DNA of 55,190 nucleotides from Pseudobutyrivibrio ruminis AD2017 (GCF_000424305.1 NZ_AUJQ01000012.1:1-55190); one strand, 5' to 3'; counted from the first letter of the stretch, positions 16,421 to 25,011 are shown. A program made the numbers and translations. The notes: generated from the letters alone by a model not told the origin.

Positions 16421-17158
16421 GTGCCTAGATTACCAAAATGTAGAAAAATACGTGTATTTCCAGATTACTATAGCTTTGTTCCAGAGAATTCGGAGAATCC
16501 TCAGTTGGAGACAATCACCCTTACTCTAGATGAGTATGAGACTTTGAAACTTTTAGATGCTGAAGGTATGAATCAAGAGGATTGTGCAAACAGCATGGGT
16601 GTTGCAAGAACAACTGTTACGGCTATGTATGAGAGTGCCAGAAGAAAAATAGCAATTGCACTTGTAGAGGGAAAGCGACTTCGTATATCCGGTGGTAATG
16701 TAGAGATGGATAGAAACCAAGCTTTTTTTGATAATAACTTGAAATCAAAAGGAGTAAATACAATGAGAGTAGCAGTAACTTATGATAATGGAAATGTGTT
16801 TGGACACTTTGGAAGAACAGAGCAGTTCAAAGTATACGATATCGAAGATGGCAAGGTTGTTAACTCTGAGGTTGTAAGTACTAATGGTGAGGGCTGTGGC
16901 GCTCTTGCAGGTGTTCTTAATCTTGCTGAAGTAGATGTTCTTATCTGTGGTGGTATCGGCGGTGGCGCTGTAATGGCTCTTCAAGAGGCAGGCATTCAGT
17001 TATACGCAGGTGCAAGCGGGAACACTGATGAAGTCGTAAATGCATTCTTAGCCGGTACACTTGCAGCTTCAGGTGAAGCAAACTGTTCACATCATGATGA
17101 AGAACATGGTGACGGACATAGCTGCCATGGACACGGTCATGGAAGTTGCCACAATTAA
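16421..17158 (+). CDS. UPF0251 (DUF134) DNA-binding domain fused to NifB/NifX-like domain
   Basis: The GTG start follows AGGAGGG. Residues 1 to about 95 match UPF0251/DUF134 (PRLPKCRKIRVFPDYYSFVPE; DEYETLKLLDAEGMNQEDCA with a sigma-4-like helix-turn-helix). Residues from about 112 to 215 form a dinitrogenase-iron-molybdenum-cofactor-biosynthesis fold (MRVAVTYDNGNVFGHFGRTEQ; ICGGIGGGAVMAL). The tail is rich in His and Cys and probably binds metal. Such fusions are thought to sense or carry an iron-sulfur or metal cofactor; the ligand is unknown. The domain pairing and the twin operators suggest an autoregulated metal/Fe-S sensor. Confidence 0.9.
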   Translation: MPRLPKCRKIRVFPDYYSFVPENSENPQLETITLTLDEYETLKLLDAEGMNQEDCANSMGVARTTVTAMYESARRKIAIALVEGKRLRISGGNVEMDRNQAFFDNNLKSKGVNTMRVAVTYDNGNVFGHFGRTEQFKVYDIEDGKVVNSEVVSTNGEGCGALAGVLNLAEVDVLICGGIGGGAVMALQEAGIQLYAGASGNTDEVVNAFLAGTLAASGEANCSHHDEEHGDGHSCHGHGHGSCHN

Positions 17159-17174
17159 ATACATATAAAGTAGT

Positions 17175-17214
17175 AAAGGAGTTGGAGACATTATATATTC
17201 CAGCTCCTTTTATT
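17175..17214 (+). terminator. terminator of the UPF0251-NifX gene
   Basis: AAAGGAGTTGGA pairs with TCCAGCTCCTTT around a 12-base loop and is followed by TATTTAT. Confidence 0.75.
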
Positions 17215-17330
17215 TATGAGAGTGTCGGCAAAGGAACGGGGTGAGGCCTCGGACTTAAATATTTATCTATGCGTATAATTTAAGTTATATTCGTATATTT
17301 ATTAAATCTAGATACACTGTGGGCCAATAC

Positions 17331-17363
17331 ATGACATTTATCATTTAGAAAATGACATAAATC
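17331..17363 (+). repeat. direct repeat ATGACAT, 21 bases apart
   Basis: ATGACATTTATC and ATGACATAAATC begin 21 bases (two helical turns) apart, upstream of the small membrane-protein gene. They could be tandem regulator sites. The rest of 17215-17420 shows no gene. Confidence 0.35.
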
Positions 17364-17420
17364 AATAGTATTTCCCGTTTAGGTTAGATACAATTATTGT
17401 ATCTTAATGAAGGGGATGTA

Positions 17421-17855
17421 ATGATTATGGAACGTTTCGGGATATCAATGATTTGCTTTTGGGTTTGCTATATTTTAGTTACATGGATTGGAATTGCACA
17501 CACTATTTTTAATATAAAGGTTTTGCATATGAAGTCCATGAAGGAGAGCCCAGGAATGGGTGAAGGATACGAGAAAACTAAACCTTGGCATCCGCTCTAC
17601 AATATTATCTTGTTTTCACTATTCGGATTCATTTATATTAATAGCATTTCAGCTCCTACACTGTCAGCAGCATTAATTACTGGTGCAATCTGGGCTGGTA
17701 TCTGCATAATTTTTGATTTAGTTGGCTGGGTACTGATTAAACACCCATGGAGACTTACATTTAGAGAGTTTTATATTGATTATCAGCCATGGATTACACT
17801 AATATATTTGGCAATATTTATGGGACCTGTTGTTGGATACTATTTAGTACGGTAG
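17421..17855 (+). CDS. small membrane protein, unknown function
   Basis: About 144 residues with four predicted membrane segments: MICFWVCYILVTWIGIAHTI, a segment around ILFSLFGFIYI, one around GAIWAGICIIFDLVGWVLI, and one around LIYLAIFMGPVVGYYLV. The ATG at 17421 has GAAGGGGATG upstream and is preferred to an in-frame TTG 24 bases earlier. I do not recognise the family. It stands alone between terminator-like hairpins. Confidence 0.7.
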   Translation: MIMERFGISMICFWVCYILVTWIGIAHTIFNIKVLHMKSMKESPGMGEGYEKTKPWHPLYNIILFSLFGFIYINSISAPTLSAALITGAIWAGICIIFDLVGWVLIKHPWRLTFREFYIDYQPWITLIYLAIFMGPVVGYYLVR

Positions 17856-17939
17856 GTAGTAATAATTAACTATTAATGCAAGTGATTATTTCGAATAAGC
17901 ATTCAGAAGTTTTTTATATTTTATGTGTCGAATGACAAT

Positions 17940-17963
17940 ACACCGTCTTAGGGCGGTGTTATT
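17940..17963 (+). terminator. terminator-like hairpin
   Basis: ACACCGTC pairs with GGCGGTGT across a short loop, followed by TATT. It lies about 85 bases after the small membrane-protein gene. Confidence 0.5.
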
Positions 17964-18028
17964 CACATGCGCCTATCTTTCCATTAAATAATCGTTTTGC
18001 GTATTGATATGGTTTAATATATAATATA

Positions 18029-18066
18029 GATGAGATGAGATGAGAGATGAGACTTAGATGAGACTT
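18029..18066 (+). repeat. GATGA short tandem repeat
   Basis: GATGA recurs with small variations (GATGAGATGAGATGAGA, then GATGAGAC twice). The array sits in the intergenic region before the SseB-like gene and has no coding role. Confidence 0.6.
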
Positions 18067-18138
18067 TTTCGTTAACAGTAAACGGATCATACTTGCTAAA
18101 CTTACATTTATCGCAAAATTGGGAGAATAATTATAATT

Positions 18139-18552
18139 ATGGAAATCGACATTAGAAAAGCAATTTTTATTACACCTTTTGGCTATGATCAAGAAGGCCC
18201 ACTAAGTGAACCTGATATGTTCTTACATGGTGGCCAAGCTGAGGCTGATATTATCGATGCAGGTGGTTATTATTTTGCTATGAAAGATTTACCAGAAGGC
18301 TTTGATACAAGTCCTACAGCCTCAACTAAAACAATGCATTATGAAACTATTAAAAGTCCTGATGGGAAAACATTTTTTCCGCTTTTTGATTCATATGATG
18401 TTACAACAAGAATTTTTGGCAAAAACATTCGATTATGCATGACATGCTTTGATACAGCCCTTAAATTTTGCAAATCGGATAACCTTGACGGTATCGTAGT
18501 TTGCCCTGGAACACCCTACCAAAAAATTCTTGATATAAATCAATTTTTATAG
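18139..18552 (+). CDS. SseB-domain-like protein
   Basis: A 137-residue protein. The stretch TFFPLFDSYDVTTRIFGKNI and then MTCFDTALKFCKSDNLDGIVVCPGT follows the pattern of the SseB N-terminal domain (a strand with PLFTS, then a dGivInP loop). The function of this domain outside type III secretion is not known. Ribosome-site match is weak. The recombinase gene begins 35 bases downstream. Confidence 0.65.
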   Translation: MEIDIRKAIFITPFGYDQEGPLSEPDMFLHGGQAEADIIDAGGYYFAMKDLPEGFDTSPTASTKTMHYETIKSPDGKTFFPLFDSYDVTTRIFGKNIRLCMTCFDTALKFCKSDNLDGIVVCPGTPYQKILDINQFL

Positions 18553-18587
18553 TTTGATAATATTTTAACAAATAAGACCATAAAGTC

Positions 18588-19616
18588 ATGAGTAACGAAT
18601 ATCGCAACGAACAAGACATTAGAAATAACACAAAAATAAATGAGCTCCTAAACAATATGCCAGAGTTCTTAGAGGATTTTCATACCCATTTGGATTCAAG
18701 AAATCGTTCTACAAACACAATCCTCGGGTATATGTACGAAATCAATGTATTCCTAAGATTTATGGCTGTAGTTCTAAAAAAAGAAAGTATCAAGGATATC
18801 CAGGTTACTGATTTGGATAAAATCAGAATGACCCAGATTGAAAAATACATTGCTGAATCTGAGGATGGAATCAAGCTTAGTGAAACTGCACGCCGCAGAA
18901 AGCTTTCTGTGCTTAAGACCATGTATAAATATTACCTGGCTATTGGTGCAATCAAAAACAATCCTACACTTCTCGTGGAAGGTCCAAAACTTCATGAACG
19001 TGACGTAGTAAAGCTCAGCGATTCAGAGGTTTCAGCTTTATTAAATTGTATACAAAATCAGGATAAAATTTCAGAGCACGCTAAGGCATACAATAAACGC
19101 ATGGTTGATAGAGATATGGCCATTATCATGGTGTTGCTTGGCACTGGCATGCGTGTCTCAGAGCTTGTGGGACTTAATCTTTCAGATATTGATACTACCG
19201 AAGAGCACAAAGTATATTTCAGTATTATCAGAAAAGGTGGAGATTATGATAAGGTACGTGTAATCACTCCTGTATACAATGCCGTGGCTGATTACATCGA
19301 GTTTTCTCGCCCTCTACTGCTCTCTTCTGCTGATGAGAACGCACTGTTCATTTCGACCCAGGGTAAAAGAATATCCGTAAATGCGGTACAAAAAATGCTT
19401 AAGAAATACTGTAAGGCTGCCGGCCTATCTGATAAGTACTCTCCTCACAAGATGAGAGCTACTTTTGCTACCAAAGTCTATGCAGAAACAAAGGACATCT
19501 ATGCAATCAAAGATGCTCTCCATCATAGCAATATTGATACTTCTAAACATTATATTTCTGATAAAGAAGCTAGAATCGATGCGGCTGCTGAAGCTGCAAG
19601 ATTATTCTTTAAATAA
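18588..19616 (+). CDS. tyrosine recombinase (phage-integrase/Xer-like)
   Basis: The 342-residue protein has an N-terminal SAM-like core-binding region (FHTHLDSRNRSTNTILGYMYE) and a C-terminal catalytic domain. Catalytic residues seen are R in GTGMRVSELVGLNLSD, K in IRKGGDYDK, H-x-x-R in SPHKMRATFA, the second H in LHHSNIDTSKHY and the nucleophile Y in KHYIS. It is a complete site-specific recombinase. No attachment site was identified. Its position at the head of a toxin/antitoxin-rich stretch suggests it belonged to, or still moves, a small island. Confidence 0.92.
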   Translation: MSNEYRNEQDIRNNTKINELLNNMPEFLEDFHTHLDSRNRSTNTILGYMYEINVFLRFMAVVLKKESIKDIQVTDLDKIRMTQIEKYIAESEDGIKLSETARRRKLSVLKTMYKYYLAIGAIKNNPTLLVEGPKLHERDVVKLSDSEVSALLNCIQNQDKISEHAKAYNKRMVDRDMAIIMVLLGTGMRVSELVGLNLSDIDTTEEHKVYFSIIRKGGDYDKVRVITPVYNAVADYIEFSRPLLLSSADENALFISTQGKRISVNAVQKMLKKYCKAAGLSDKYSPHKMRATFATKVYAETKDIYAIKDALHHSNIDTSKHYISDKEARIDAAAEAARLFFK

Positions 19617-19690
19617 TAGATATTGCAATTATCCAACGAGTAGATATTTATCCGACAGATGACTATCGTCGCACAATAGATATGTTCTAC

Positions 19691-19719
19691 TTGCCATAGT
19701 ACTACTCTCGTTATATAAT
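19691..19719 (+). promoter_or_regulatory. promoter of relB-yoeB
   Basis: TTGCCA and TATAAT are separated by exactly 17 bases. AAGGAGG follows 10 bases later, before the antitoxin ATG. This is one of the best sigma-A-type matches in the window. Confidence 0.75.
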
Positions 19720-19741
19720 TAAGAAAAAGGAGGTAATACAT

Positions 19742-20008
19742 ATGGCACTTTCTACTATCACAGCACGCGTAAGTGATGTTGATAAGACCAATTTTGATGC
19801 ATTCTGCACATCTGTAGGATTAACTTCATCAGCTGCTATAAATATGTTTGTAAAAGCGGTTCTCAGAGAACATAGAATTCCATTTGAAATTAAACAAGAT
19901 GATCCATTCTATAGTCCTGAGAATCAAGCTTATATTTTGAAGTCTGTCAACGAATTACGAGAAGGCAAAGGCACGGTTCACGAATTGATTGAGGTTGAAG
20001 ATGAGTGA
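19742..20008 (+). CDS. RelB/DinJ-family antitoxin
   Basis: An 88-residue protein with the ribbon-helix-helix opening STITARVSDVDKTNFDAFCTSVGLTS typical of RelB/DinJ. It neutralises the toxin encoded next and normally represses the shared promoter. AAGGAGG precedes the ATG. The coding sequence overlaps the toxin start by 8 bases, the usual coupling for such pairs. Confidence 0.9.
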   Translation: MALSTITARVSDVDKTNFDAFCTSVGLTSSAAINMFVKAVLREHRIPFEIKQDDPFYSPENQAYILKSVNELREGKGTVHELIEVEDE

Positions 20009-20270
20009 AAAAATCTGGTCTGATGATGCATGGGAGGATTACTTGTACTGGCAGACACAGGATAAAAAAACTCTGAAACGTATCAATCAACTTGTAAAAG
20101 ACATCGAAAGAAATGGTGCTATGCATGGCATAGGTGAGCCTGAAGCTCTTAAAGGCGATTTACAAGGCGAATTTAGCCGAAGAATCAATGAAAAAGACCG
20201 TCTCGTTTATCACCTCGAAGACGGCCGTATATACATCTCCCACTGCCGTGGACATTATGGAGATAAATAG
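20001..20270 (+). CDS. yoeB: YoeB/Txe-family toxin (ribosome-dependent mRNA endonuclease)
   Basis: An 89-residue RelE-superfamily toxin. It opens SEKIWSDDAWEDYLYWQTQDKKTL as YoeB does. The catalytic Glu is in GEFSRRI, the Arg in EKDRLVYH, and the terminal His-Tyr in CRGHYGDK. All catalytic residues are present, so it should be active. The ATG at 20001 is preferred over an upstream in-frame TTG because it has a GAGG site and gives the family's normal N-terminus. Confidence 0.93.
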   Translation: MSEKIWSDDAWEDYLYWQTQDKKTLKRINQLVKDIERNGAMHGIGEPEALKGDLQGEFSRRINEKDRLVYHLEDGRIYISHCRGHYGDK

Positions 20271-20329
20271 ATAATCTAGAATTCTTAGTAGACTCATAAA
20301 AGAATGTATTCGTATCATCAAATGTTTTT

Positions 20330-20365
20330 CCCCTTTAGTATTTAGTCGCCCTAAAGGGGATTTTT
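20330..20365. terminator. bidirectional terminator between yoeB and the DUF4417 gene
   Basis: CCCCTTTAG pairs with CTAAAGGGG. On the plus strand ATTTTTAT follows; on the minus strand a run of T follows from the AAAAACATT side. It serves both convergent genes. Confidence 0.75.
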
Positions 20366-20374
20366 ATCTAAAGA

Positions 20375-21049
20375 TTATTTGCTTTTCATTCTTGTTGTCC
20401 AATCAGGGTATTGTATAAATTGAGTCTTAGATTGTAAGTCACCAAATATTTTATCAGGCATAGCACCATATACAAGTACCACCTTAGGTTCCAACTCTTC
20501 AAGCATTGCTATCAAACCTTCTCGAAAATACCTTTTAGACTCTGCACTTTTGATCTGCCCATAAGTACCTATTGAAACAATACTTTTTTTATCTACTCCT
20601 TGAAAAGCAACTTTTTCTCCCAAAAATTCATCTGTATATGTTCTTTCGTCACCCCAACGAATGTTAGGGATAACATATAATCACATTTTTTGTAAATAAT
20701 GTCCAACTGCCCTATTCAAGTAAATATCTGCAATTTGTACACATAAAGGAGCGTCCAAATACAGAGAGCAATCTGGAGATATAATTCCTGGAAATCTTTT
20801 TAAATCATCTACCAAAGACTCAGTGTTCGTAATCAATTCTCTGAAATTGACGTCATGTTCATAGCAGCATACAAAATCCATATTGTTTTCGCTACGATTT
20901 CTTAGTGAAAATGGCACTAGCCCATTAGGAATAATTATCTCCTTTGGAGCATCAATGTGGGGAATTTCAAATTTACCATCAAAAAAAGCTGTTTCAACAA
21001 GTGCAACTCTGAATCCTTCATCCACTAAATTATCAACTTTCTTCCCCAT
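20375..21049 (-). pseudogene. DUF4417 gene interrupted by one in-frame TGA
   Basis: The upper part reads FEIPHIDAPKEIIIPNGLVP and on to NRAVGHYLQKM. After a single TGA (20681-20683) the same frame continues LYVIPNIRWGDERTYTDEFL and then SIVSIGTYGQIKSAESKRYF to the end, all in the expected order for DUF4417. In relatives I would expect glycine at this position, so GGA to TGA is the likely change. The ATG at 21049 has GGGAGG upstream. Other genes here use TGA as a normal stop, so recoding is unlikely. DUF4417 proteins are often phage- or mobile-element-linked. Confidence 0.8.
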
Positions 21050-21392
21050 GTTCAGCCTCCCATCTAAGTATTGCCTCTGCATTTTCAATACTTCCAGCAA
21101 TATTATACTTAGTGCATTCTTCTGGAAACTTTATCATGAGATCCTTATAGCACTGAACAAATTCTTTGCTTGGAACAAGATTTACGACATCATCAATAAC
21201 TTCGCTTATCCATGAATACTCATCTGCCGTACATTCATTTCTAAGAAAATCAATTGTTGTTGGAATATCTTCTGTAAGAAGTTCAATTTCTTTTTTCTGG
21301 CATTCTTCAATACCATCAGCCCATTCACCTTGACTTATTTCTTCAACATATCTTCTACGGGCAATTACTTCTCTAAATTTCTCTATATTCAT
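21033..21392 (-). CDS. candidate immunity protein for the EndoU toxin
   Basis: A 119-residue acidic protein (MNIEKFREVIARRRYVEEIS; ending EAILRWEAEHGEES). Its ATG overlaps the EndoU stop as ATGA, with GGGAGG upstream, so the two are translationally coupled. A small acidic gene directly after a toxin gene is the classic immunity position in polymorphic-toxin loci. I do not recognise the family, so the function is inferred from position and charge. Its last bases overlap the start of the DUF4417 gene. Confidence 0.7.
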   Translation of the reverse strand: MNIEKFREVIARRRYVEEISQGEWADGIEECQKKEIELLTEDIPTTIDFLRNECTADEYSWISEVIDDVVNLVPSKEFVQCYKDLMIKFPEECTKYNIAGSIENAEAILRWEAEHGEES

Positions 21393-21877
21393 TTCCTTTT
21401 CCTCCCTATACTTGTAGGTTGCTTTGAATCTGGAAAGATAGTTCCTATTTGTCCATGAGTTCGAATTACACCAACTCTTACACCCTTCCACATCCCGAAA
21501 ACAGCTACTCCGTCTTTACTATGACGATTCGATTTAAGATTTGCTACATGTTCACCAGCATGCTTAATATCTTTACTAGTCCAGTTTTTAGGAAACCATG
21601 CTTGTCCCGTACCGGTTTGCTTTTTAGGATTCTTGTGACTTGAAATATTTCCCACACGAACACCGTTAGAATATGTCTTTACAATATTGTACTTTATTCC
21701 ATATCTATTCAGTTCATTCAGTCCTGCTTGACCATGCCCGCCACTTTTTAGTCGTATTTGATTGCCTTTAAGCGGTTTCGTATATCCACCCTCATTAGAA
21801 TGAACTACAGAATATTGACTTGCTACACCTGCTGCTCCTTTAGTATTTAATGTTCTTCCTGTCTTAGTTGTTCCCAT
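21389..21877 (-). CDS. bacterial EndoU-type ribonuclease toxin domain
   Basis: A 162-residue basic protein. GGHGQAGLNELNRYGIKYNI, the segment around KTYSNGVRVGNI, WFPKNWTSKDIKHAGEHVANL and GVRVGVIRTHGQIGTIFPDS are the conserved blocks of the bacterial EndoU domain; candidate catalytic histidines are in GGHGQ and GEHV. These domains usually form the C-terminal tip of large secreted toxins (LXG, WapA and similar). Here the toxin tip is alone with a ~48-residue leader, no signal peptide and no secretion domain, suggesting an orphan cassette. AGGAGGG... precedes the ATG. Confidence 0.88.
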   Translation of the reverse strand: MGTTKTGRTLNTKGAAGVASQYSVVHSNEGGYTKPLKGNQIRLKSGGHGQAGLNELNRYGIKYNIVKTYSNGVRVGNISSHKNPKKQTGTGQAWFPKNWTSKDIKHAGEHVANLKSNRHSKDGVAVFGMWKGVRVGVIRTHGQIGTIFPDSKQPTSIGRKRK

Positions 21878-22054
21878 AATAGTTCCCTCCTGTCAATGAC
21901 AGGCAAGAAACTAATACAATTCTTATATGCATTTTAACCTTACCTTTCTACTGTTTACCAGTCAAACATGATTATTAGTTACTATTGTCCTCATGTTTTA
22001 GATGTGTTAAAATGCTTTTACAGTTTAAGGTGCTTTTAACGCATCTTTATGAGG

Positions 22055-22098
22055 AAACGCTTATTAAATTGTTACCAGCAATTATATAAGCGTTTTTT
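22055..22098. terminator. long imperfect hairpin
   Basis: AAACGCTTAT-TA-AATTG pairs with CAATT-AT-ATAAGCGTTT and TTTTC follows on the plus strand. No plus-strand gene lies just upstream, so it more likely ends the ImmA/XRE transcript coming from the right, although the U run on that strand is short. Confidence 0.5.
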
Positions 22099-22102
22099 CA
22101 AT

Positions 22103-22696
22103 TTATGAACATTCAACTTGACCACCTCCCACTTCAATATCAAAACACTTCAGCATTCTTTTCTCATAAATAGCATAATCTATGACATTATCATTACATT
22201 TTTTACGCTTCCATTTAAGATAGTATTTATAAGCATTTAATGCTGCCTCATAACTGATATCAAATGTATCATGTATAGTCTCTGCATTTATTTCTCCACT
22301 CATATTATGAATCAATGGTGGGGGAGCCAACGCATACTTTGCAAAAAATTTTGCTTCTGCCTCTTCCTTTACAGTCTCTTCAATATGTCCAAGCCAAAAA
22401 TGTGCTATTTCATGCATTATAGTGTTGTTGATTCTTCCATAACATTTAGAATCATTATAGAATATTACCCACTCATGTTTTTCTGTTTCTACAGAAAAAC
22501 CATCTTCACTAATTCGTCTAGCAGCTCTACGTCGCTCTTTCCCAAGTGCAGAGTATGGCCAAATTGCTATCCCCAGTTTTGTAGCAATTTCGAACGAGCT
22601 TATAGGCACACATTTAATGTCATATTCAGAAAACAGTGAAACTATTTGTTCTTTTATTTCCTCATATTCTTCGTCCGATAATCTCGTTGCCATCAA
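22103..22696 (-). CDS. ImmA/IrrE-family metallopeptidase
   Basis: A 197-residue protein with the zinc-peptidase motif HEIAHFWLGH near residue 94. ImmA-type proteases cleave or inactivate the partner XRE repressor to induce mobile elements or stress genes. The start overlaps the preceding XRE gene by 4 bases (ATGA), the standard pairing. An element controlled by the pair is not evident next to it. Confidence 0.9.
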   Translation of the reverse strand: MMATRLSDEEYEEIKEQIVSLFSEYDIKCVPISSFEIATKLGIAIWPYSALGKERRRAARRISEDGFSVETEKHEWVIFYNDSKCYGRINNTIMHEIAHFWLGHIEETVKEEAEAKFFAKYALAPPPLIHNMSGEINAETIHDTFDISYEAALNAYKYYLKWKRKKCNDNVIDYAIYEKRMLKCFDIEVGGGQVECS

Positions 22697-23016
22697 TCAC
22701 TATCCCCCTGTATCAAAATTTTCATTAACTCCATACGCTCCTCTTGCGTCATATCATTTGCATTACGTGCTATAAGAAGCCTTGCCGTTGCAAGATCGTC
22801 TTCTTTATTTGCACTCTTTCCATCTAACAGATAATCCGTTGTCGTTCCAAGTGCATCTGCAATTTTAGATAAATTAGCTCCCCTCGGAATTCGGTCACCT
22901 TTAACATAATGAGATATCGCAGATTCTGTTATGCCTGTTTTAGTTGATAAATCCTTTTGGCTCATTCCTCTACTACTTAAAAGCTCGCTAAGCCTTTCGG
23001 TTATACCTCTTGCCAT
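22693..23016 (-). CDS. XRE-family repressor
   Basis: A 107-residue protein with an N-terminal helix-turn-helix (LSELLSSRGMSQKDLSTKTGI, then ESAISHYVKGDRIPRGANLSKIADAL) and an acidic C-terminal tail. AGGAGGG precedes the ATG. In the ~60 bases upstream GATAAT/ATTATC repeats (for example GATAATT ... AATTATC) overlap a TATAAT-like box and are likely operators. It is probably the target of the adjacent ImmA-type protease. Confidence 0.9.
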   Translation of the reverse strand: MARGITERLSELLSSRGMSQKDLSTKTGITESAISHYVKGDRIPRGANLSKIADALGTTTDYLLDGKSANKEDDLATARLLIARNANDMTQEERMELMKILIQGDSD

Positions 23017-23217
23017 TTCATTCCCTCCTATTTTGAAATAATGATATCACATTTCGATAATTATAATACATCCAAATTATCACTTCGTCAAGTTTATTTT
23101 CTGAAATTAATTATATTCTTCTGGAATGCTCAGACATTTATGCTTCACAGTCCAATAATAATTCCAATAATAATAATAAGTTTATATCACTGACTTAAAT
23201 TTTATAATTTGTTCGGG

Positions 23218-23286
23218 TTTACAAAAAATCGTGTTAGGGTGTATTATCTACTTACAAAAGCAAACATATTTTCGGAAAATATGTTC
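23218..23286 (+). promoter_or_regulatory. promoter and palindromic leader of the first Y-family polymerase gene
   Basis: TTTACA and TATTAT are 18 bases apart. Downstream AACATATTTTC-G-GAAAATATGTT (23263-23285) is a perfect 11-base inverted repeat. It contains GAAAATATGTTC, one mismatch from the Gram-positive LexA box GAAC-N4-GTTC. The same layout precedes the paralogue at 52 kb. SOS control is inferred. Confidence 0.6.
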
Positions 23287-23317
23287 GCAATTTATAAAGG
23301 AGGTAAGACAACTGGAT

Positions 23318-24733
23318 ATGTCTAGGAATTTACTAATCCCCAAATGCTACATAGCTATAGATATGAAGTCATTCTATGCATCTGTAGAATGCGTTGCCAG
23401 AGGTCTTGATCCTCTTAAAGCTAATCTTCTAGTCGCTGATGGAAGTAGAACCGACCAAACCATCTGCTTAGCAGTCTCTCCTGCCCTTAAAGCTATAGGG
23501 GTTCCAAGTAGACCTAGACTATTTGAAGCAAAACAAGCCATAGAAAAATACGAACGAGCTCACCATACCAAGATACTCTATATAACAGCAGTTCCTCGTA
23601 TGCTTGAATATGAAAAAGTATCAGCAAAAATCTACGGTATTTTCCTGAAATATGTAGCCCCTGAGGACATCCATGTTTACAGCATCGATGAGAGTTTCAT
23701 TGATTGCACACCATACTTGCATCTATATGAACCCGCATCTATAAAATCTGGCCAAAGCCCGGCTCACATCATGGCTATGACAATGATTAGAGATGTACTC
23801 AAGCAAACTGGCATTACAGCCACAGTTGGCATTGGAACTAATCTATATCTTGCAAAAGTAGCCATGGATATCGTAGCTAAAAAAGCTCCTGCAGATAAAG
23901 ACGGTGTACGTATTGCTGCTCTAACAGAAGATTCATATAAGACTTTACTATGGCCACATAAGCCACTCACAGACTTTTGGCAAATAGGAAATGGTAAGGC
24001 TCGTCGCTTGGAAAAAAATATGATGTACACCATGGGAGATGTTGCCGAACGCTCTCAAATAGATGAAGAATGGTTTTATAAAACCTTTGGCATTGATGCT
24101 GAGATATTAATAGATCATGCCTGGGGAATCGAACCTGTTACAATGCATGATATTAAAAACTATAAATCCGATAACCACTCTCTTTCCAATGGACAAGTAC
24201 TGCCTAGACCATATAAGTACGAAGAGGCATGTATTGTCTTAAAAGAAATGATTGATATCCTATGTTGCGACATGTACAAGAAGAATCTGGTATCTTCAAA
24301 ATTCACCTGGTGGGTAAGCTACGACTATAAAAGTCTTGAATACTGCCCTCACTACGATGGTCCACTTGCTATAGATTGGTATGGAAGACTCCACCCAGCT
24401 CATTCAAATGGCACAGTAAACCTTCGTAATGCGACAAACACTTCTAAGCTTGTAATTGAAGCAATCATGAATGATGTGATAAAGAAAACTGACCATAGAA
24501 TACTATTCCGCCGACTTGGCATATGTGCTTGTAATGTTCAAAACGATGGTGGCTATTTTCAAATGGATTTATTCACTGACTATGAAGCGCTTAACAAAGA
24601 GCAGCTCATTCATTCTGCCCTTTTACAAGTAAGAACCAGGTATGGAGCTAACGCCATATTAAAAGGTATTAATCTACTGGAAGGAGCCACAACCAGAGAA
24701 AGAAATGAACAGATCGGTGGACACAAACGATAG
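23318..24733 (+). CDS. Y-family DNA polymerase (UmuC/DinB type), copy 1
   Basis: About 471 residues. The catalytic metal ligands are in CYIAIDMKSFYASVEC and VYSIDESFID, with the palm, thumb and little-finger regions following. Family members copy past DNA lesions with low fidelity. The start is ATG 23318; AGGAGG is 14 bases upstream, so an in-frame CTG at 23312 is a possible alternative. It heads a co-directional cassette with two small genes, an SRAP peptidase and a DnaQ-like exonuclease. A near-identical paralogue lies at 52225. Confidence 0.93.
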   Translation: MSRNLLIPKCYIAIDMKSFYASVECVARGLDPLKANLLVADGSRTDQTICLAVSPALKAIGVPSRPRLFEAKQAIEKYERAHHTKILYITAVPRMLEYEKVSAKIYGIFLKYVAPEDIHVYSIDESFIDCTPYLHLYEPASIKSGQSPAHIMAMTMIRDVLKQTGITATVGIGTNLYLAKVAMDIVAKKAPADKDGVRIAALTEDSYKTLLWPHKPLTDFWQIGNGKARRLEKNMMYTMGDVAERSQIDEEWFYKTFGIDAEILIDHAWGIEPVTMHDIKNYKSDNHSLSNGQVLPRPYKYEEACIVLKEMIDILCCDMYKKNLVSSKFTWWVSYDYKSLEYCPHYDGPLAIDWYGRLHPAHSNGTVNLRNATNTSKLVIEAIMNDVIKKTDHRILFRRLGICACNVQNDGGYFQMDLFTDYEALNKEQLIHSALLQVRTRYGANAILKGINLLEGATTRERNEQIGGHKR

Positions 24734-24773
24734 CATCGCCACCTATTTCTATTAATGTAACTGAGGAAATGAT

Positions 24774-25001
24774 ATGATTACAGATAGATACAGAAAAGTG
24801 TACGAAAGAGGTAAACCAAAGCACACGCCTTTTGATGATTTTTCAATTAAACATCCGGCTATGGATTTATCCAGACGTGCCAAAATATTTAGCCCTTTCG
24901 ATGCACTGAAAGGATTTAATGAAGAAATCGCAAATACAGAGCTCACTTTTGAAGCAAATTACTCTGACTTAGAACACGTACCTGCAGAAGAATATCCATA
25001 G
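24774..25001 (+). CDS. small polymerase-associated protein
   Basis: A 75-residue protein containing LSRRAKIFSPFDALKGFNEEI. Small proteins with an R-A-K-x-F-x-PFDAL-x-GF motif commonly sit next to UmuC-type genes in Firmicutes; they resemble YolD-like partners but that is not certain. GAGG precedes the ATG. It lies 40 bases after the polymerase gene and 10 before the SRAP gene. Confidence 0.75.
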   Translation: MITDRYRKVYERGKPKHTPFDDFSIKHPAMDLSRRAKIFSPFDALKGFNEEIANTELTFEANYSDLEHVPAEEYP

Positions 25002-25011
25002 GAGATTCACT

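Noticed and set aside
18029-18066. GATGA repeats as a CRISPR or attachment-site array
   Set aside because: Units are 5-8 bases with no spacers; it is a simple tandem repeat.
20681-20683. TGA in the DUF4417 gene read as selenocysteine or tryptophan
   Set aside because: TGA is the normal stop for several genes here (the RelB-type antitoxin, EndoU and cobA/hemD genes), and no selenocysteine element is visible after the codon.
22055-22098. Hairpin as evidence of a plus-strand gene between 21.9 and 22.05 kb
   Set aside because: No start, ribosome site or protein-like frame is present there.
23764-24033. Minus-strand frame within the first polymerase gene, repeated in the second copy
   Set aside because: It is a shadow conserved only because the polymerase genes are paralogues.
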